A DNA stretch of 64,000 nt from CBDBND01 sp965262665 (GTDB lineage: Bacteria; Pseudomonadota; Alphaproteobacteria; Rhodospirillales; Rhodospirillaceae): positions 3,410,001-3,474,000 of the forward strand of contig CBDHFR010000004.1 of NCBI GenBank assembly GCA_965262665.1, given 5' to 3'. The translations under genes and the position numbers were made by a program. The notes under the pieces were generated by a model. The model was not told the DNA's origin and made no database searches. It saw only the letters and a list, made by a program, of their open reading frames with translations. How positions within the stretch are numbered: position 1 is the stretch's first letter; the number at the start of each line of letters is the position of its first letter. Positions 35,617 to 44,615 of this stretch are shown here, one piece after another.

Positions 35617-36468
35617 CTACTGCGGTTCATTCAAATCCCAATCATAGGCCGTCTTAACATTGCCGATGCGCCGATTGATCTCCCTGATCAAACGGGAGCG
35701 TGTGTACTTTAGCAGGTGTTCAATAACGCCTTCGTCCGAGCCGCCAAAATCCTCATCATACCATTCATAGATTTTGGAGACGGTCATGCGACCACCGACA
35801 ATCTGTACGCCGCGATCACTGTTTATGAAATTGACGGCCGCTTGTTCGAATATTTGTTCTGTATTGAATGCATCAAAGGCGACGGGCCAAAGATCGGGAC
35901 ATCCTATGGATGCGCAATTGACAGCATAGTGAATGCGATTGTCTTGCCAGATCGGTCGTAAAATACGATGTTCAATGTCGGCGAGGCTTAGATCAATACC
36001 TTCTATGGTGACAAGTTTTGCTCCCCAAGGTCCCGAGGCAAACAATCCCGGTGAAATATTGATCTCCCGAATGCTTGCCACAGGATAATAATCGAGGACG
36101 ACCTTAACGGTCAGCGCATTATAGAGATTGATCCAATAAGCTTTTTGCTCATCCTGCGTATAACCGCTAATACCAACAGCCGTTAGGCTGGCGATGTAGT
36201 CGTCCAGAACGGAGCGATCTGCATCTGACACCCCTCCGTAACGAAACAGGTTCGGTCCTTCTTCGACCTCGACAAGGTAGGAGTCGAGCAGAGCCTGCCA
36301 CCGATTGTGGCCGATAAAATCCTCAGAATCTGGATTGTTCGCTTCCCATTGGGGCATCAATTCCGGTTTGGCCGCTAAACGAGACCCAAGTGAACCGGTA
36401 AATCCCAAAGCACCACTTGCCCACGCGACTATAACCAAGGTCAAAAGAGGTCTTAAGACAGGCATCAT
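35617..36468 (-). CDS. DUF547-domain secreted protein
   Basis: About 283 residues from paired ATGs at 36468, with a signal peptide (MMPVLRPLLTLVIVAWASGA) and ribosome site GGAG. The DUF547 core is present: DEQKAYWINLYNALTVKVVL, IHYAVNCASIGCPDLWPVAF, and the C-terminal EWYDEDFGGSDEGVIEHL. An upstream in-frame start at 36531 would bury the signal sequence and is less likely. The family role is unclear. The gene converges with the DUF3047 gene, with 2 bp between their ends. Confidence 0.85.
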   Translation of the reverse strand: MMPVLRPLLTLVIVAWASGALGFTGSLGSRLAAKPELMPQWEANNPDSEDFIGHNRWQALLDSYLVEVEEGPNLFRYGGVSDADRSVLDDYIASLTAVGISGYTQDEQKAYWINLYNALTVKVVLDYYPVASIREINISPGLFASGPWGAKLVTIEGIDLSLADIEHRILRPIWQDNRIHYAVNCASIGCPDLWPVAFDAFNTEQIFEQAAVNFINSDRGVQIVGGRMTVSKIYEWYDEDFGGSDEGVIEHLLKYTRSRLIREINRRIGNVKTAYDWDLNEPQ

Positions 36469-36547
36469 GTCAGGTCTCCGGTCTTTGATGGGACTAGGTA
36501 TAAGATTAGAATTTGCCGCCTTCATCGCCAACCGAAAAGGTCTTGAA

Positions 36548-36865
36548 ATGACGATTTGGCAAGCCGGCCTTTCGACGGGGTTTCTGCTCTGGACCAGTTT
36601 TTTTTCACCTGACGCTGCTTTCGGTCAGACAGGAAGTGATCCGTTGGCGGCAATCTGTCAGGGGTTTCTATCATCTTCTGGATTGCCCGCACCGGGCAAC
36701 AGCTCAGTTCTTTGCGGCTGCCTGGTGCGTGAAGTGCAGACGAATTTAACGGTCGCTGAGATGCAATCCTATCAAAACGCTACTGCTGCAGGCCGTGCCT
36801 TACCGCCAGATGTGCAGAATAAGATAACGTCCATTGCAGCCCGTTGCCTCAACGCGGCTAAGTGA
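36548..36865 (+). CDS. Small secreted Cys-containing protein, hypothetical
   Basis: A 105-residue protein starting at ATG 36548. It has a signal peptide (MTIWQAGLSTGFLLWTSFFS) and a mature part with four cysteines (AAICQGF, SSVLCGCLVREV, IAARCLNAAK). The SVLCGCLVREVQTNLT stretch resembles short periplasmic proteins of alphaproteobacteria with paired cysteines, but I cannot name a family. It is divergent from the DUF547 gene. Disulfide bonding is likely from the even number of cysteines. Confidence 0.55.
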   Translation: MTIWQAGLSTGFLLWTSFFSPDAAFGQTGSDPLAAICQGFLSSSGLPAPGNSSVLCGCLVREVQTNLTVAEMQSYQNATAAGRALPPDVQNKITSIAARCLNAAK

Positions 36866-37478
36866 CGCTGTCTAGACCTCATTGGCGTTGGAATAATTCG
36901 TATACCACACCGTCTGGTGTGCGAACGCTGTAAAGACTGACCGTACCGTAAGGATGAAGGGTGACGGGCTGGATATCGGTGAACAGCGCGTACCCCGCTT
37001 CAGTGATGCGATTGGCAGACGCCTTCACATCGGCGACAGCCCAACGCAGCGCCATGTGACCCAGGTTGGGCGGAATAGCCCTTTCCGACAGGTCCCGACC
37101 GTCCAAGCCCTCCCATTGAATCAATTCCACCCGGCCGTTCTCCCGCTCTGCGGAGCCCTGCACCGCGCGCGGATGCATGATGGCCGCATGAGTTTCGATG
37201 TCGGTCGTCATATTGCGCGGATGGCCGAATGGGCTGTCCTTATGCTCGGTCGCCTTAGGCGACTGATCGACATAGGCCGAAAAACCGAGGGCATCACGAT
37301 GAAAATCACGGGCGGAATCGCGGTTGCGGACAATCTGCATGCAATTGAAAGGCTGGCTGATCTGGTTGATATGATCCCAACCGTCCAAGGGTGGATTGAC
37401 GCGTTCGTACACACCGAAACAAACCCCATCGGGTCCGCGCAAAATCACATTGGCAAGCACACGCTCATTGTATTCAAA

Positions 37479-38723
37479 TGTAGTGGTTCAGATGTGATCT
37501 GACAGTTGGCCGTTCTTCCGGCGGCCTCTGTTAGGTCAAGTTCAGTTCACGAACTTTTCCTTCCAGATTTCTTTGCCCTCGATCATGGTCTGGAACGGCG
37601 TTCCGCCGCGACACATTTTATACTGATGAGTTGTAGTGATACAGCCAATCGTCGAGATCGCCCTGCAGCGCATCGATGCTGTCATAGAGCTTTCTGCGGA
37701 ACGCGACCTGGTAGAACTCTTGCAGCACGGTCTTGTGGAAGCGCTCGCGGATGCCGTTTGTTTGCGGTGATTTCACCTTGGTCTTGGTGTGGTCGATATC
37801 GTTGATGGCCAGGAAGAGCTGGTAGTCGTGCTTGTCGACGCGCCCGCAGTATTCCGTGCCCCTGTCGGTCATGATCCGCAGCACAGGCAGGTCGTGCTCG
37901 TCATGGAACGGCAGCACCCGGTCATTGAGCAGGTCGGCGGCGGTGATCGGCGTCTTGGTGGTGTAGAGCTTGGCCTGCGCGACCTTGGAATAGGGATCGA
38001 CATAGCTCTGCTGGTAGATCCGCCCCACCCCCTTCAGGGTGCCGACATAGAAGGTGTCCTGTGAACCCAGATAGCCGGGGTGGGCCGTTTCCACCTCGCC
38101 GCGGGCTTCGTCGTCGCGATTCTTCTTTTCCAAGGCCTGCACCTGGGCCTCGTATGTGGGCCTCGGTCAGGATGATGCCGTCCTCGGCGACCCTAGCCCC
38201 CAATGCTTTAAGGCGGGCCTTGAAGTTGGCCAGGTCATGCCGCAGCCAGATCGAGCGGACGCCTGAGGGCGAGACAAAGACACCCTGCTTGCGCAGCTCG
38301 TTGGAGGTGCGGGCCTGACCATAGGCCGGAAACTCCAGCGCGGATTTGATCACCGCCTGCTCGGTGGCTTCACCGACGCGGTTGGCAAGATTGGGTTTGC
38401 GCCGGGTGCGCTCGAACAAGGCCTCGACGCCGCCTTCCTCAACCGCGGCCTTGTAGCGGTAAAAGGTGTCGCGCGACATGCCCATGACCTGGCAGGGACC
38501 TGGCAGGCCTTCGACACGTTGCCCAGTTCCTCGGCCAGATTCAGCAATCCAGTTTTGTGTTTGATGATCTTGTCGGTAGTATTCAACATCGTGGTGTCCT
38601 CGTTTTGTGGTTGGTGTGCACCACCATCAAAACGGACAACCACCATCTCCATCAAGAGATGCGCCGCTCCCATTCCAGCTCGCTGGGAAGGGAGCGGTGT
38701 CAGATCACATCGCGACTAACTCA
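37479..38723. mobile_element. IS481-family insertion sequence
   Basis: A 1,245-bp element starting TGTAGTGG at 37479 and ending TAACTCA at 38723, flanked by a 7-bp target repeat ATTCAAA (37472-37478 and 38724-38730). The inner parts of the ends are identical inverted repeats (GATGTGATCTGACA). It contains one transposase gene on the minus strand with several lesions, so it is probably immobile. It interrupts a two-domain VOC gene. Confidence 0.9.
37542..38589 (-). pseudogene. IS481 transposase, multiple lesions
   Basis: Pieces in order are: ATG at 38589 with LNTTDKIIKHKTGLLNLAEE (frame 1); MGMSRDTFYRYKAAVEEGGV and PSGVRSIWLRHDLANFKARL (frame 2, to about 38160); then ALEKKNRDDEARGEVETAHP and the integrase core RIMTDRGTEYCGRVDKHDYQ with KVKSPQTNGIRERFHKTVLQ (frame 3); and finally TPFQTMIEGKEIWKEKFVN at 37542. 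Breaks are near 38500, 38160 and 37625. The last break also loses ~10 residues. The rve-type DDE residues remain, but no full-length protein can be made. Confidence 0.85.
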
Positions 38724-39141
38724 ATTCAAAAGACACAGGATCGGCGATCACCGTCCAACCCGCGTCCAAGGCATTGTTAAAAACCCTTTTTAGATCTTTG
38801 GACCGCACCATCAATGAGAAAATACCGTCGGTCTCCCAGGACGCTGCGATGGCACGAACGCCCTGTTGTCCGTCCACACCCGTCAGGCTGATGAAACGCA
38901 CAAATCCCTGGGGTTCATCGCCGCAATGGAATAGCGCTTCTTCACCGGCAACGCTCTGATCCAAGTCCCAGGCGTCCAATACACCGCGATCGACCGCCCC
39001 ACGATGCGCCAACGTCCAACCGCAAACCTGCTCCGCCATGGCGCACCACCGGTCGAGGTCGGCAACAAGTGTCACTGCTTCTTTCCAGCCTCCATCCATA
39101 TCCAATGAATCGTCCAATTGCTTTGCCTTTTGCTGATCGAT

Positions 39142-40095
39142 TTAGTCGATGGATTGAATCAGTTCGATCATGGCTCCATCGGGAGTGCGGACCGTACAGA
39201 GTTTGACATCGCCCACGGGTGGAAGATGCACATGTATTGGTCCGGCAAACAGAGTCAAGTTATGGGATTGAAGACGGCTCGTGACCTGTTCTAAATCGTC
39301 TACCGGCCAACGCAAACAAAGGTGACCCAGGTTGGGAGGGACGGCGCGGTCCGAAAAGTCCCGGCCAACGAAGTAACTCCATTGCACCAATTCAACCTGA
39401 CCGTATGACTGGTGGCCTGGATGCATTATGGCGACACGTTTTGGATGCACACCGACAAGGTTGTCCGGTATGCCGAAATTGTTGCAGGTCAGGCTAATCT
39501 CACCAGAAAACCAACTCTCCCAGCCAAGGATGTCTTGATAAAATCGTTCGGCCATAGCGGCATCACGCACCATTTGTTGGCCATTGAAGGGCGGCCCCAA
39601 TTTCGGAAAGGGAAACGGTTCGTCCGGCACAGGCGTAAGAGGTTGGTAGAGCCCGAAGTTGCAACCATCCGGGCCGCGCAGAACCACGTTTAAAAGCTCC
39701 CGGTCACCAAATTCCATGATCACCGGGTCATGATGGGCTTTCCATCCCAGCTCTTGTGCCCGGCGGAAGGCGGCCTCGGTGTCATTGGTGTAAATGAGAA
39801 TGGAGAATAATCCACCGGTCTCCCAGGCTTGTCCGCTGGAGCGAATTTGGTGCTGCGGAACTCCTGAAAAGGAAATCAGCCGCAGCCAGCGTTGGGGATC
39901 TTCCCGGCAGACAACGATGGCTTCTTCCGCTTCGTACTCTTCGGGTAAGTGCCATGCTTTGAGTAGGCGTTTGTCGATCATGCCGCGGTGAGCCAGGGAC
40001 CAGCCCGCCAAATAATCCAGGGCTTCGACCCAGCGGTCGAGGTCGCGCACGCTGGTGACGGCTTCCTGCCATCCTTGTCCGGTGATGAAATTCAT
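39142..40095 (-). CDS. Two-domain VOC family protein
   Basis: A 317-residue protein with two glyoxalase/bleomycin-resistance/dioxygenase-type halves, starting MNFITGQGWQEAVTSVRDLD. The first half contains LNVVLRGPDGCNFGLYQPLT near its end, the second LGWESWFSGEISLTC, GHLCLRWPVDDLEQV and the C-terminal TVRTPDGAMIELIQSID with the metal-ligand-like Glu. It is intact and parallels the interrupted neighbour at 36879-39117, which suggests tandem duplication. A third, more distant member lies at 41296-42207. The chemistry is unknown; VOC folds cover extradiol dioxygenases, glyoxalase I and racemases. Confidence 0.85.
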   Translation of the reverse strand: MNFITGQGWQEAVTSVRDLDRWVEALDYLAGWSLAHRGMIDKRLLKAWHLPEEYEAEEAIVVCREDPQRWLRLISFSGVPQHQIRSSGQAWETGGLFSILIYTNDTEAAFRRAQELGWKAHHDPVIMEFGDRELLNVVLRGPDGCNFGLYQPLTPVPDEPFPFPKLGPPFNGQQMVRDAAMAERFYQDILGWESWFSGEISLTCNNFGIPDNLVGVHPKRVAIMHPGHQSYGQVELVQWSYFVGRDFSDRAVPPNLGHLCLRWPVDDLEQVTSRLQSHNLTLFAGPIHVHLPPVGDVKLCTVRTPDGAMIELIQSID

Positions 40096-40198
40096 TGTGC
40101 CTCCCGGCCTTTAGTCTGCCGGTTCCTATGACATGGATCGATCCTTTTTTCAGTCCCCCTAGCCGGTTAGGGTGATTCAATGAAATTGGTTACAGCTT

Positions 40199-41299
40199 GT
40201 GTCTCAGATTGATTCCTCCTCTTCACCTGCGGAAACACAGCCGCCGCTGACGCGTGCCGGCCTAATGCCCATTGCCCTATCCTTGGGCATCGGCGCCGTC
40301 GGAGGGGCGGTGTTTTCAGTGTTGGCTGTAACCCCTAGCGTGGATGCTGGGGCCCATGGTGGTGAACATCGTTGCATCGTTGCATCGGTGCGCGGTCTGC
40401 CGGTGTTGGTTCCCCATAGTGTCCGCGTGGTCACGCTCTGTGTGATTGGTGTCTTTCTCGGCGGTTCATTTTCACCTGATTTACTCGACCGCGCCGGCGA
40501 ATGGGCGTTCAGTCTGTCTTTTATGGTGGTGTTTATTCCACTCATCACGGTTGCCGCCAGTGCGTATTACCACCGCTTTGCCGCTTTCGATCCACCGACG
40601 GCGATGTTCTCCGGAGCGCCGGGCACATTGACCGCGATGGTCATCATCGGTGGCGAGTCCGGTGCGGACGAACGCATGGTCGCCTTGACCCAAGGCCTGA
40701 GAGTTGCCGTGGTGGTTTTTCTCATGCCGCTCGTCGTTGTTGCTGCAACAGCAACGGCTGCAACTGCCACCTCGATACTGCCCGAAGGTGGGCCGTTCAA
40801 CTGGGTGGATTTGGGGCTGCTCGCATTGGCGGCTGTGCTCGGGTTTGCTGTGGCACGTTTTATCAGGCTGCCCGCATCGGCCATGACCGGCGCCATGATC
40901 GCTTCGGCGGGCATTTATCTCGGTGGTTTCGTCGACTGGCGCCCTCCCGACACGGCGTTCTGGGTCTGCCTCTGGATATTGGGCTCAGCCATTGGTTACC
41001 GGTTTTCAACAGTGACACCGCGTACGTTTTTTCGTGTCAGCCAGCATGCCTTGGCAGCGACGGCCTTGATAGTTTCCGTCTCAGCTGTTTTCGCTTTTGC
41101 CGTGAGTCAGATAACGGGAGTTGCTTATTTGACGACATTACTGGCTTTCACACCGGGCGGAGTCGCTGAAATGTGTTTGATCGCCATCGCCTTTGACATC
41201 AATCCGGCCTTCGCCGCCGTCCACCACTTGGTGCGCATCGCCATCCTAATTACGGCCGCACCATTTGTCGCCCGTTGGCTGCTGTTCAGACAGTCCTAG
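40199..41299 (+). CDS. AbrB-family membrane protein
   Basis: A 366-residue polytopic membrane protein of the AbrB/ammonia-monooxygenase-regulator type, starting at the GTG at 40199. The family has two repeated halves. Here they include LVPHSVRVVTLCVIGVFLGG, FSGAPGTLTAMVIIGGESGA, and in the second half ATALIVSVSAVFAFAVSQIT and LAFTPGGVAEMCLIAIAFDI. About 19 residues between 40331 and 40386 read out of frame (VTPSVDAGAHGGEHR) because of a +1 insertion and a compensating 8-bp duplication (GTTGCATC twice at 40371-40386). The true text in another frame is PLAWMLGPMVVNIVAS. The second membrane loop or helix may be altered. Function is unknown. Confidence 0.75.
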   Translation: MSQIDSSSSPAETQPPLTRAGLMPIALSLGIGAVGGAVFSVLAVTPSVDAGAHGGEHRCIVASVRGLPVLVPHSVRVVTLCVIGVFLGGSFSPDLLDRAGEWAFSLSFMVVFIPLITVAASAYYHRFAAFDPPTAMFSGAPGTLTAMVIIGGESGADERMVALTQGLRVAVVVFLMPLVVVAATATAATATSILPEGGPFNWVDLGLLALAAVLGFAVARFIRLPASAMTGAMIASAGIYLGGFVDWRPPDTAFWVCLWILGSAIGYRFSTVTPRTFFRVSQHALAATALIVSVSAVFAFAVSQITGVAYLTTLLAFTPGGVAEMCLIAIAFDINPAFAAVHHLVRIAILITAAPFVARWLLFRQS

Positions 41300-42207
41300 G
41301 GCGATCGTTGCGACTCATCCCAGGCTGCCCGGGCGACACGGTCTTCAATGCGGTGAGTCCGCGAATCGTCCGGATCAAAAGCTTTCCGCTCCTGAAAACC
41401 AAGCACATGTCCTTCCGGATCGGCATAATAGTTGAGCGAACCGGCGCCCAAAGTTAGGGCATTGACCAAAGGTACCTTCGCGTCGGCCATCGCATTCGTA
41501 AACGTTTCAAAATTATAGCCCCTTAGAATCCAAACATCGGGGACGTCCTTACGGTCATTGGGAACAGGTCGGGTTGATCCCCCGGGTTTGAGCTCGAGCG
41601 ATACGGTTCCGCCAAGGTGCAGACTGACACCGTCGTCGCCGTTGTTTTCAAGCAGTTCAAGTCCGACGGTGCGACAATAAAACAAAGATAACGCCTGTGG
41701 ATCGACCGCATGGATACGGAGCCAGCCGATGTCTTGAATATCCCCGGGCATGGCCGGCGTATCGGGCAATTGCGGTGCGCCTTGTTGCCAGCGTCTGTCT
41801 GCTTCCATATCGGGTGCGAGATCGGAGCCTGGCACGGGAGCGCGCAATCCCGCCACGAAACCATCGGGGTCCATGAAATAAAGGGTGCCGTCGTCCCGTT
41901 GGGGCGGGGGCAAGAACCGTGTACCTGCCGCCGTAAGCCGGTCGCGCACGGCGTCCAGATCACGCACGCGAAAGATCGGCACGACTTCCGCCTCTTCGAC
42001 GGAATTGATGGCGGGATAGGGCTGGCCCTGCCAGATCGTTTCAATGACCGAGTAATTGCCCGTCCACACCATAATGTTGCGGGCGCGGTCCGTGTCCCGG
42101 CGCCGCAATTCCGGCAAACCCAGAACATCGCGATAAAACTCGCCAGGCGGCATGGGGTCAGCTGTTCGGCGGACGATCCAGCCTAAGGACTGTACGTGTT
42201 CATTCAC
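41296..42207 (-). CDS. Two-domain VOC family protein
   Basis: A 303-residue protein beginning MNEHVQSLGWIVRRTADPMP. It has a first VOC module (FYRDVLGLPELRRRDTD, LYFMDPDGFVAGLRAPVPG) and a second (DIQDIGWLRIHAVDPQALSL, FYCRTVGLELLENNGD, NYYADPEGHVLGFQERKAFD). The DPDG and DPEG turns precede C-terminal metal-type ligands. It converges with the AbrB-family gene, overlapping by 4 bp, and is divergent from the flavoprotein gene. Together with the VOC genes at 36879-40095 it forms a cluster around membrane and redox functions. The substrate is unknown. Confidence 0.82.
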   Translation of the reverse strand: MNEHVQSLGWIVRRTADPMPPGEFYRDVLGLPELRRRDTDRARNIMVWTGNYSVIETIWQGQPYPAINSVEEAEVVPIFRVRDLDAVRDRLTAAGTRFLPPPQRDDGTLYFMDPDGFVAGLRAPVPGSDLAPDMEADRRWQQGAPQLPDTPAMPGDIQDIGWLRIHAVDPQALSLFYCRTVGLELLENNGDDGVSLHLGGTVSLELKPGGSTRPVPNDRKDVPDVWILRGYNFETFTNAMADAKVPLVNALTLGAGSLNYYADPEGHVLGFQERKAFDPDDSRTHRIEDRVARAAWDESQRSP

Positions 42208-42349
42208 CTGATTGTCCTCTTAGCCATCTGTGTCTGGACAGTGTAGGAGGAGGTCCTGCCAATCCCAAGCGTCCTGTATCCTCGCCCGCGTCTCTTGTCG
42301 GCGTGCCGTTGTCGCCTATGATCGCGCACCAGTGCCTGCGGAGTTTACC

Positions 42350-43744
42350 ATGTCCATTTTGCCAGTACCGACACAAGGATTCGAGGCCACTGTACCGGTG
42401 GTTATCGCTGGCAGCGGCGCTTGTGGTTTGACCGCTGCGCTGGCGGCGCGCGGTGCCGGTGCTGACGTTTTGATCCTCGAGAAGGACTCGACGCCGCGCG
42501 GCACCACGTCCATGTCCCAGGGCACTATGTGTGCTGCCGGCACCTTAGCTCAGAAGAAGGCGCGTATTGAAGATTCGCCCGATCGTTTTTTCGACGACGT
42601 CATGGCCAAGGTGGAGGGCAAGACAGATCCGGATCTGGTTAGAACGGTCACCCGCGAAGCTGGACCGACCATCGATTGGCTCGATCAAGGACACGGCATT
42701 CCCTTCGCCGTCGACACCTCGTGGAGCGGGCTCGGCCACTCGGTTCAACGGCTGCATGCGCCGCCCGAAAAAACCGGTGAAGATCTCATGGGCCGGTTGC
42801 TGCAGGCGATTGAGCGGAAAGGTGCGGACTTGCTCACGGATGCCTCGGTGACAAACTTATACGCCGATGAAAACCAACGGGTTCACGGCGTTCGCATCGC
42901 CCGTCCAGACGGCACGCATGAAGACATCGGTTGCGGTGCGCTGGTTCTGGCCACCTGCGGTTTCGCCAACAACCCCGGCATGATCGACCAGTACATTCCC
43001 GATATGTCCGGTGCGCACGTATTCACGTGGGAAAACAGCACCGGCGACGGCATACGCTGGGGTATGGCGTTGGGTGCGGCCGCGGCCGACATGACCTCGT
43101 TTCAAGGGTACGGCGCTTTGGCCCATCCCCACGAACTCTTGTTCAACTACAACTACGTCATCGATGGCGGGGTCATGGTGAATCTCAATGGGGAACGCTT
43201 CTCCAACGAAATGGCGGACGTTTCAGGCCAAGGTGTGTTGGTCATGGGCCAACCCGACAGTGTCGCCTTCATGATTTACGATGAAGAACTACACAATCGG
43301 TACAAGCATCTGCATGAGACCCGTCAAGCGCTAGACGTGGGAGCGGTTAAAAGCGGCGCCACTTGTGCTGAACTCTGTGAAACTTTGGGATTACCCGCCG
43401 ACAAGGTCGAGCAACTCCTGGCCGAATTACAGGCGGTCAAGGACGGGCAACGCGAAGACGTGTGGGGCCGGGATTTCACCGGAACCAAACAGCTTCAACC
43501 GCGCTACTATGGTATCCGTGTCACCGGCGCCCTGTATCACACCCAAGGCGGTTTAGAGGTGGACGACAACGCTCAGGTCAAAAGCGCGGACGGCGGTGTG
43601 TTGCCCAATCTGTTTGCCGGAGGAGGTGTGGCTCGTGGCATAAGCGGCCCGACCTGTTCAGGCTATATCCCTGCCTCCGGAATCTGCATGGCCATGACAC
43701 TGGGCCGGTTGGCCGGCCGGGGGGCTGCCAAGCTTGTTGGCTGA
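42350..43744 (+). CDS. FAD-dependent oxidoreductase (fumarate reductase/KSTD-like)
   Basis: A 464-residue flavoprotein starting at ATG 42350, with the nucleotide-binding motif PVVIAGSGACGLTAALAARG. A long capping domain follows. The segment SGDGIRWGMALGAAAADM-like (STGDGIRWGMALGAAAADMT) and the C-terminal FAD-binding LFAGGGVARGISGPTCSGYI place it with fumarate reductase/succinate dehydrogenase-type and 3-ketosteroid dehydrogenase flavoproteins. The reaction is unassigned. It is divergent from a VOC gene, and its 3' end overlaps the small opposite-strand gene at 43658-43933. Intact. Confidence 0.85.
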   Translation: MSILPVPTQGFEATVPVVIAGSGACGLTAALAARGAGADVLILEKDSTPRGTTSMSQGTMCAAGTLAQKKARIEDSPDRFFDDVMAKVEGKTDPDLVRTVTREAGPTIDWLDQGHGIPFAVDTSWSGLGHSVQRLHAPPEKTGEDLMGRLLQAIERKGADLLTDASVTNLYADENQRVHGVRIARPDGTHEDIGCGALVLATCGFANNPGMIDQYIPDMSGAHVFTWENSTGDGIRWGMALGAAAADMTSFQGYGALAHPHELLFNYNYVIDGGVMVNLNGERFSNEMADVSGQGVLVMGQPDSVAFMIYDEELHNRYKHLHETRQALDVGAVKSGATCAELCETLGLPADKVEQLLAELQAVKDGQREDVWGRDFTGTKQLQPRYYGIRVTGALYHTQGGLEVDDNAQVKSADGGVLPNLFAGGGVARGISGPTCSGYIPASGICMAMTLGRLAGRGAAKLVG

Positions 43745-43933
43745 ACCTGTGTTACCCGTCTTTTTTTTTGGGCCGACGAAATACCAGATGATCAGACCGA
43801 GTAACGGCAACGCGATGATCACAACAATCCAAATGACTTTCTTGAGGTCTTCTTCCTTGCTGCCGACAATCTGAAGGATGGCCCAAATATCCAGGGCAAG
43901 AATGACCAAACCGCCAAGTCCGATGTCAAACAT
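43658..43933 (-). CDS. Small PLDc_N-type membrane protein
   Basis: A 91-residue protein with two membrane spans (GLGGLVILALDIWAILQIVG and VIWIVVIIALPLLGLIIWYF) that match the phospholipase-D-nuclease N-terminal (PLDNc) module seen at the start of cardiolipin synthases, often also as a free small protein. The GLIIWYFVGPKKK ending is typical. The last ~30 residues, after PKKK, overlap the flavoprotein gene on the other strand and have low-complexity composition, so the C-terminal tail may be weakly constrained. Confidence 0.7.
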   Translation of the reverse strand: MFDIGLGGLVILALDIWAILQIVGSKEEDLKKVIWIVVIIALPLLGLIIWYFVGPKKKTGNTGSANKLGSPPAGQPAQCHGHADSGGRDIA

Positions 43934-43990
43934 GGTGATCCCCTATAAATCTGCCGATAGAGCAGCGTATCACACGTTGTGGGGCAATGA

Positions 43991-44533
43991 TTACCGGGTC
44001 GTCATGGGTTTGAGGGGTTTACCTGATGGTGTGCCGGCGCCGATATCGATCCACGCCTGCACCTCGTATTCAGAAACTTCCTCCGAATGTTCACCCTCAC
44101 CCATGGAGTCCATGATCCAGGCGTAATTGATCATGCGGGACGGTTTGTTTTCGTCCACAGCCAACGGGAGTCCGAATGTTTCGACGGCGATGGCGCGACC
44201 GCCCGAGGTCCGCGTTTTGTTGACGGACCGAAGGCCACAGGGATGACTAATCAGACGATACACATTGTTCATCATCTCAGGTCTATTCATGGGCAGGGGC
44301 GCCTTGAACATGCTTTCCCCGGTTAAGTCCGCACCCCAACGCTCAACGATCCCTGTGGCCTGAAGGCGTATGACGATATCGTCCTCATAAACATCCAGAA
44401 CCAGAACATTGGTCGCGAATATGGGATTGGGGTTGTCAAGAAAGGACTGCGAGGGAACGACAAGCTCATCCGGTGCCCGCAAGGACAACCAGTACTCGAG
44501 AAAGCCAGCGTAGTTGGGGACCGGCCTATTCAC
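43991..44533 (-). CDS. PAS_5-type domain protein
   Basis: A 180-residue cytoplasmic protein with no signal or membrane segment. It contains a PAS-like fold: FATNVLVLDVYEDDIVIRLQ, then ATGIVERWGADLTGESMFKA, PLPMNRPEMMNNVYRLISHP, and a C-terminal strand region ending at DSMGEGEHSEEVSEYE. This resembles the single-domain PAS_5 proteins that are numerous in Rhodospirillales. No effector domain is attached. The ligand and partner are unknown. Confidence 0.65.
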   Translation of the reverse strand: MNRPVPNYAGFLEYWLSLRAPDELVVPSQSFLDNPNPIFATNVLVLDVYEDDIVIRLQATGIVERWGADLTGESMFKAPLPMNRPEMMNNVYRLISHPCGLRSVNKTRTSGGRAIAVETFGLPLAVDENKPSRMINYAWIMDSMGEGEHSEEVSEYEVQAWIDIGAGTPSGKPLKPMTTR

Positions 44534-44615
44534 AGCGCATCCATCATTTCCTTATGCGTAACGCTATAAGGCGGTCCGGTATCAATAAAATTCTCTTTCT
44601 CGCACGTTGATGGCA

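Larger units (their letters stand above)
36879..39117 (-). pseudogene. Two-domain VOC (glyoxalase-like) protein split by IS481
   Basis: The first half (39117 down to 38724) has MDDSLDMDGGWKEAVTLVAD and ASWETDGIFSLMVRS. The second half (37478 down to 36879) has NVILRGPDGVCFGVYERV and GHMALRWAVADVKASANRIT. Between them is an IS481 element with 7-bp target repeats. Deleting the element and one repeat gives DPVSFEYNERVLANVILRG in one frame with no other lesion, so the gene was intact when hit. Its closest neighbour in form is the complete paralogue at 39142-40095. VOC proteins bind a metal between paired babab modules; the substrate is unknown. Confidence 0.88.
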
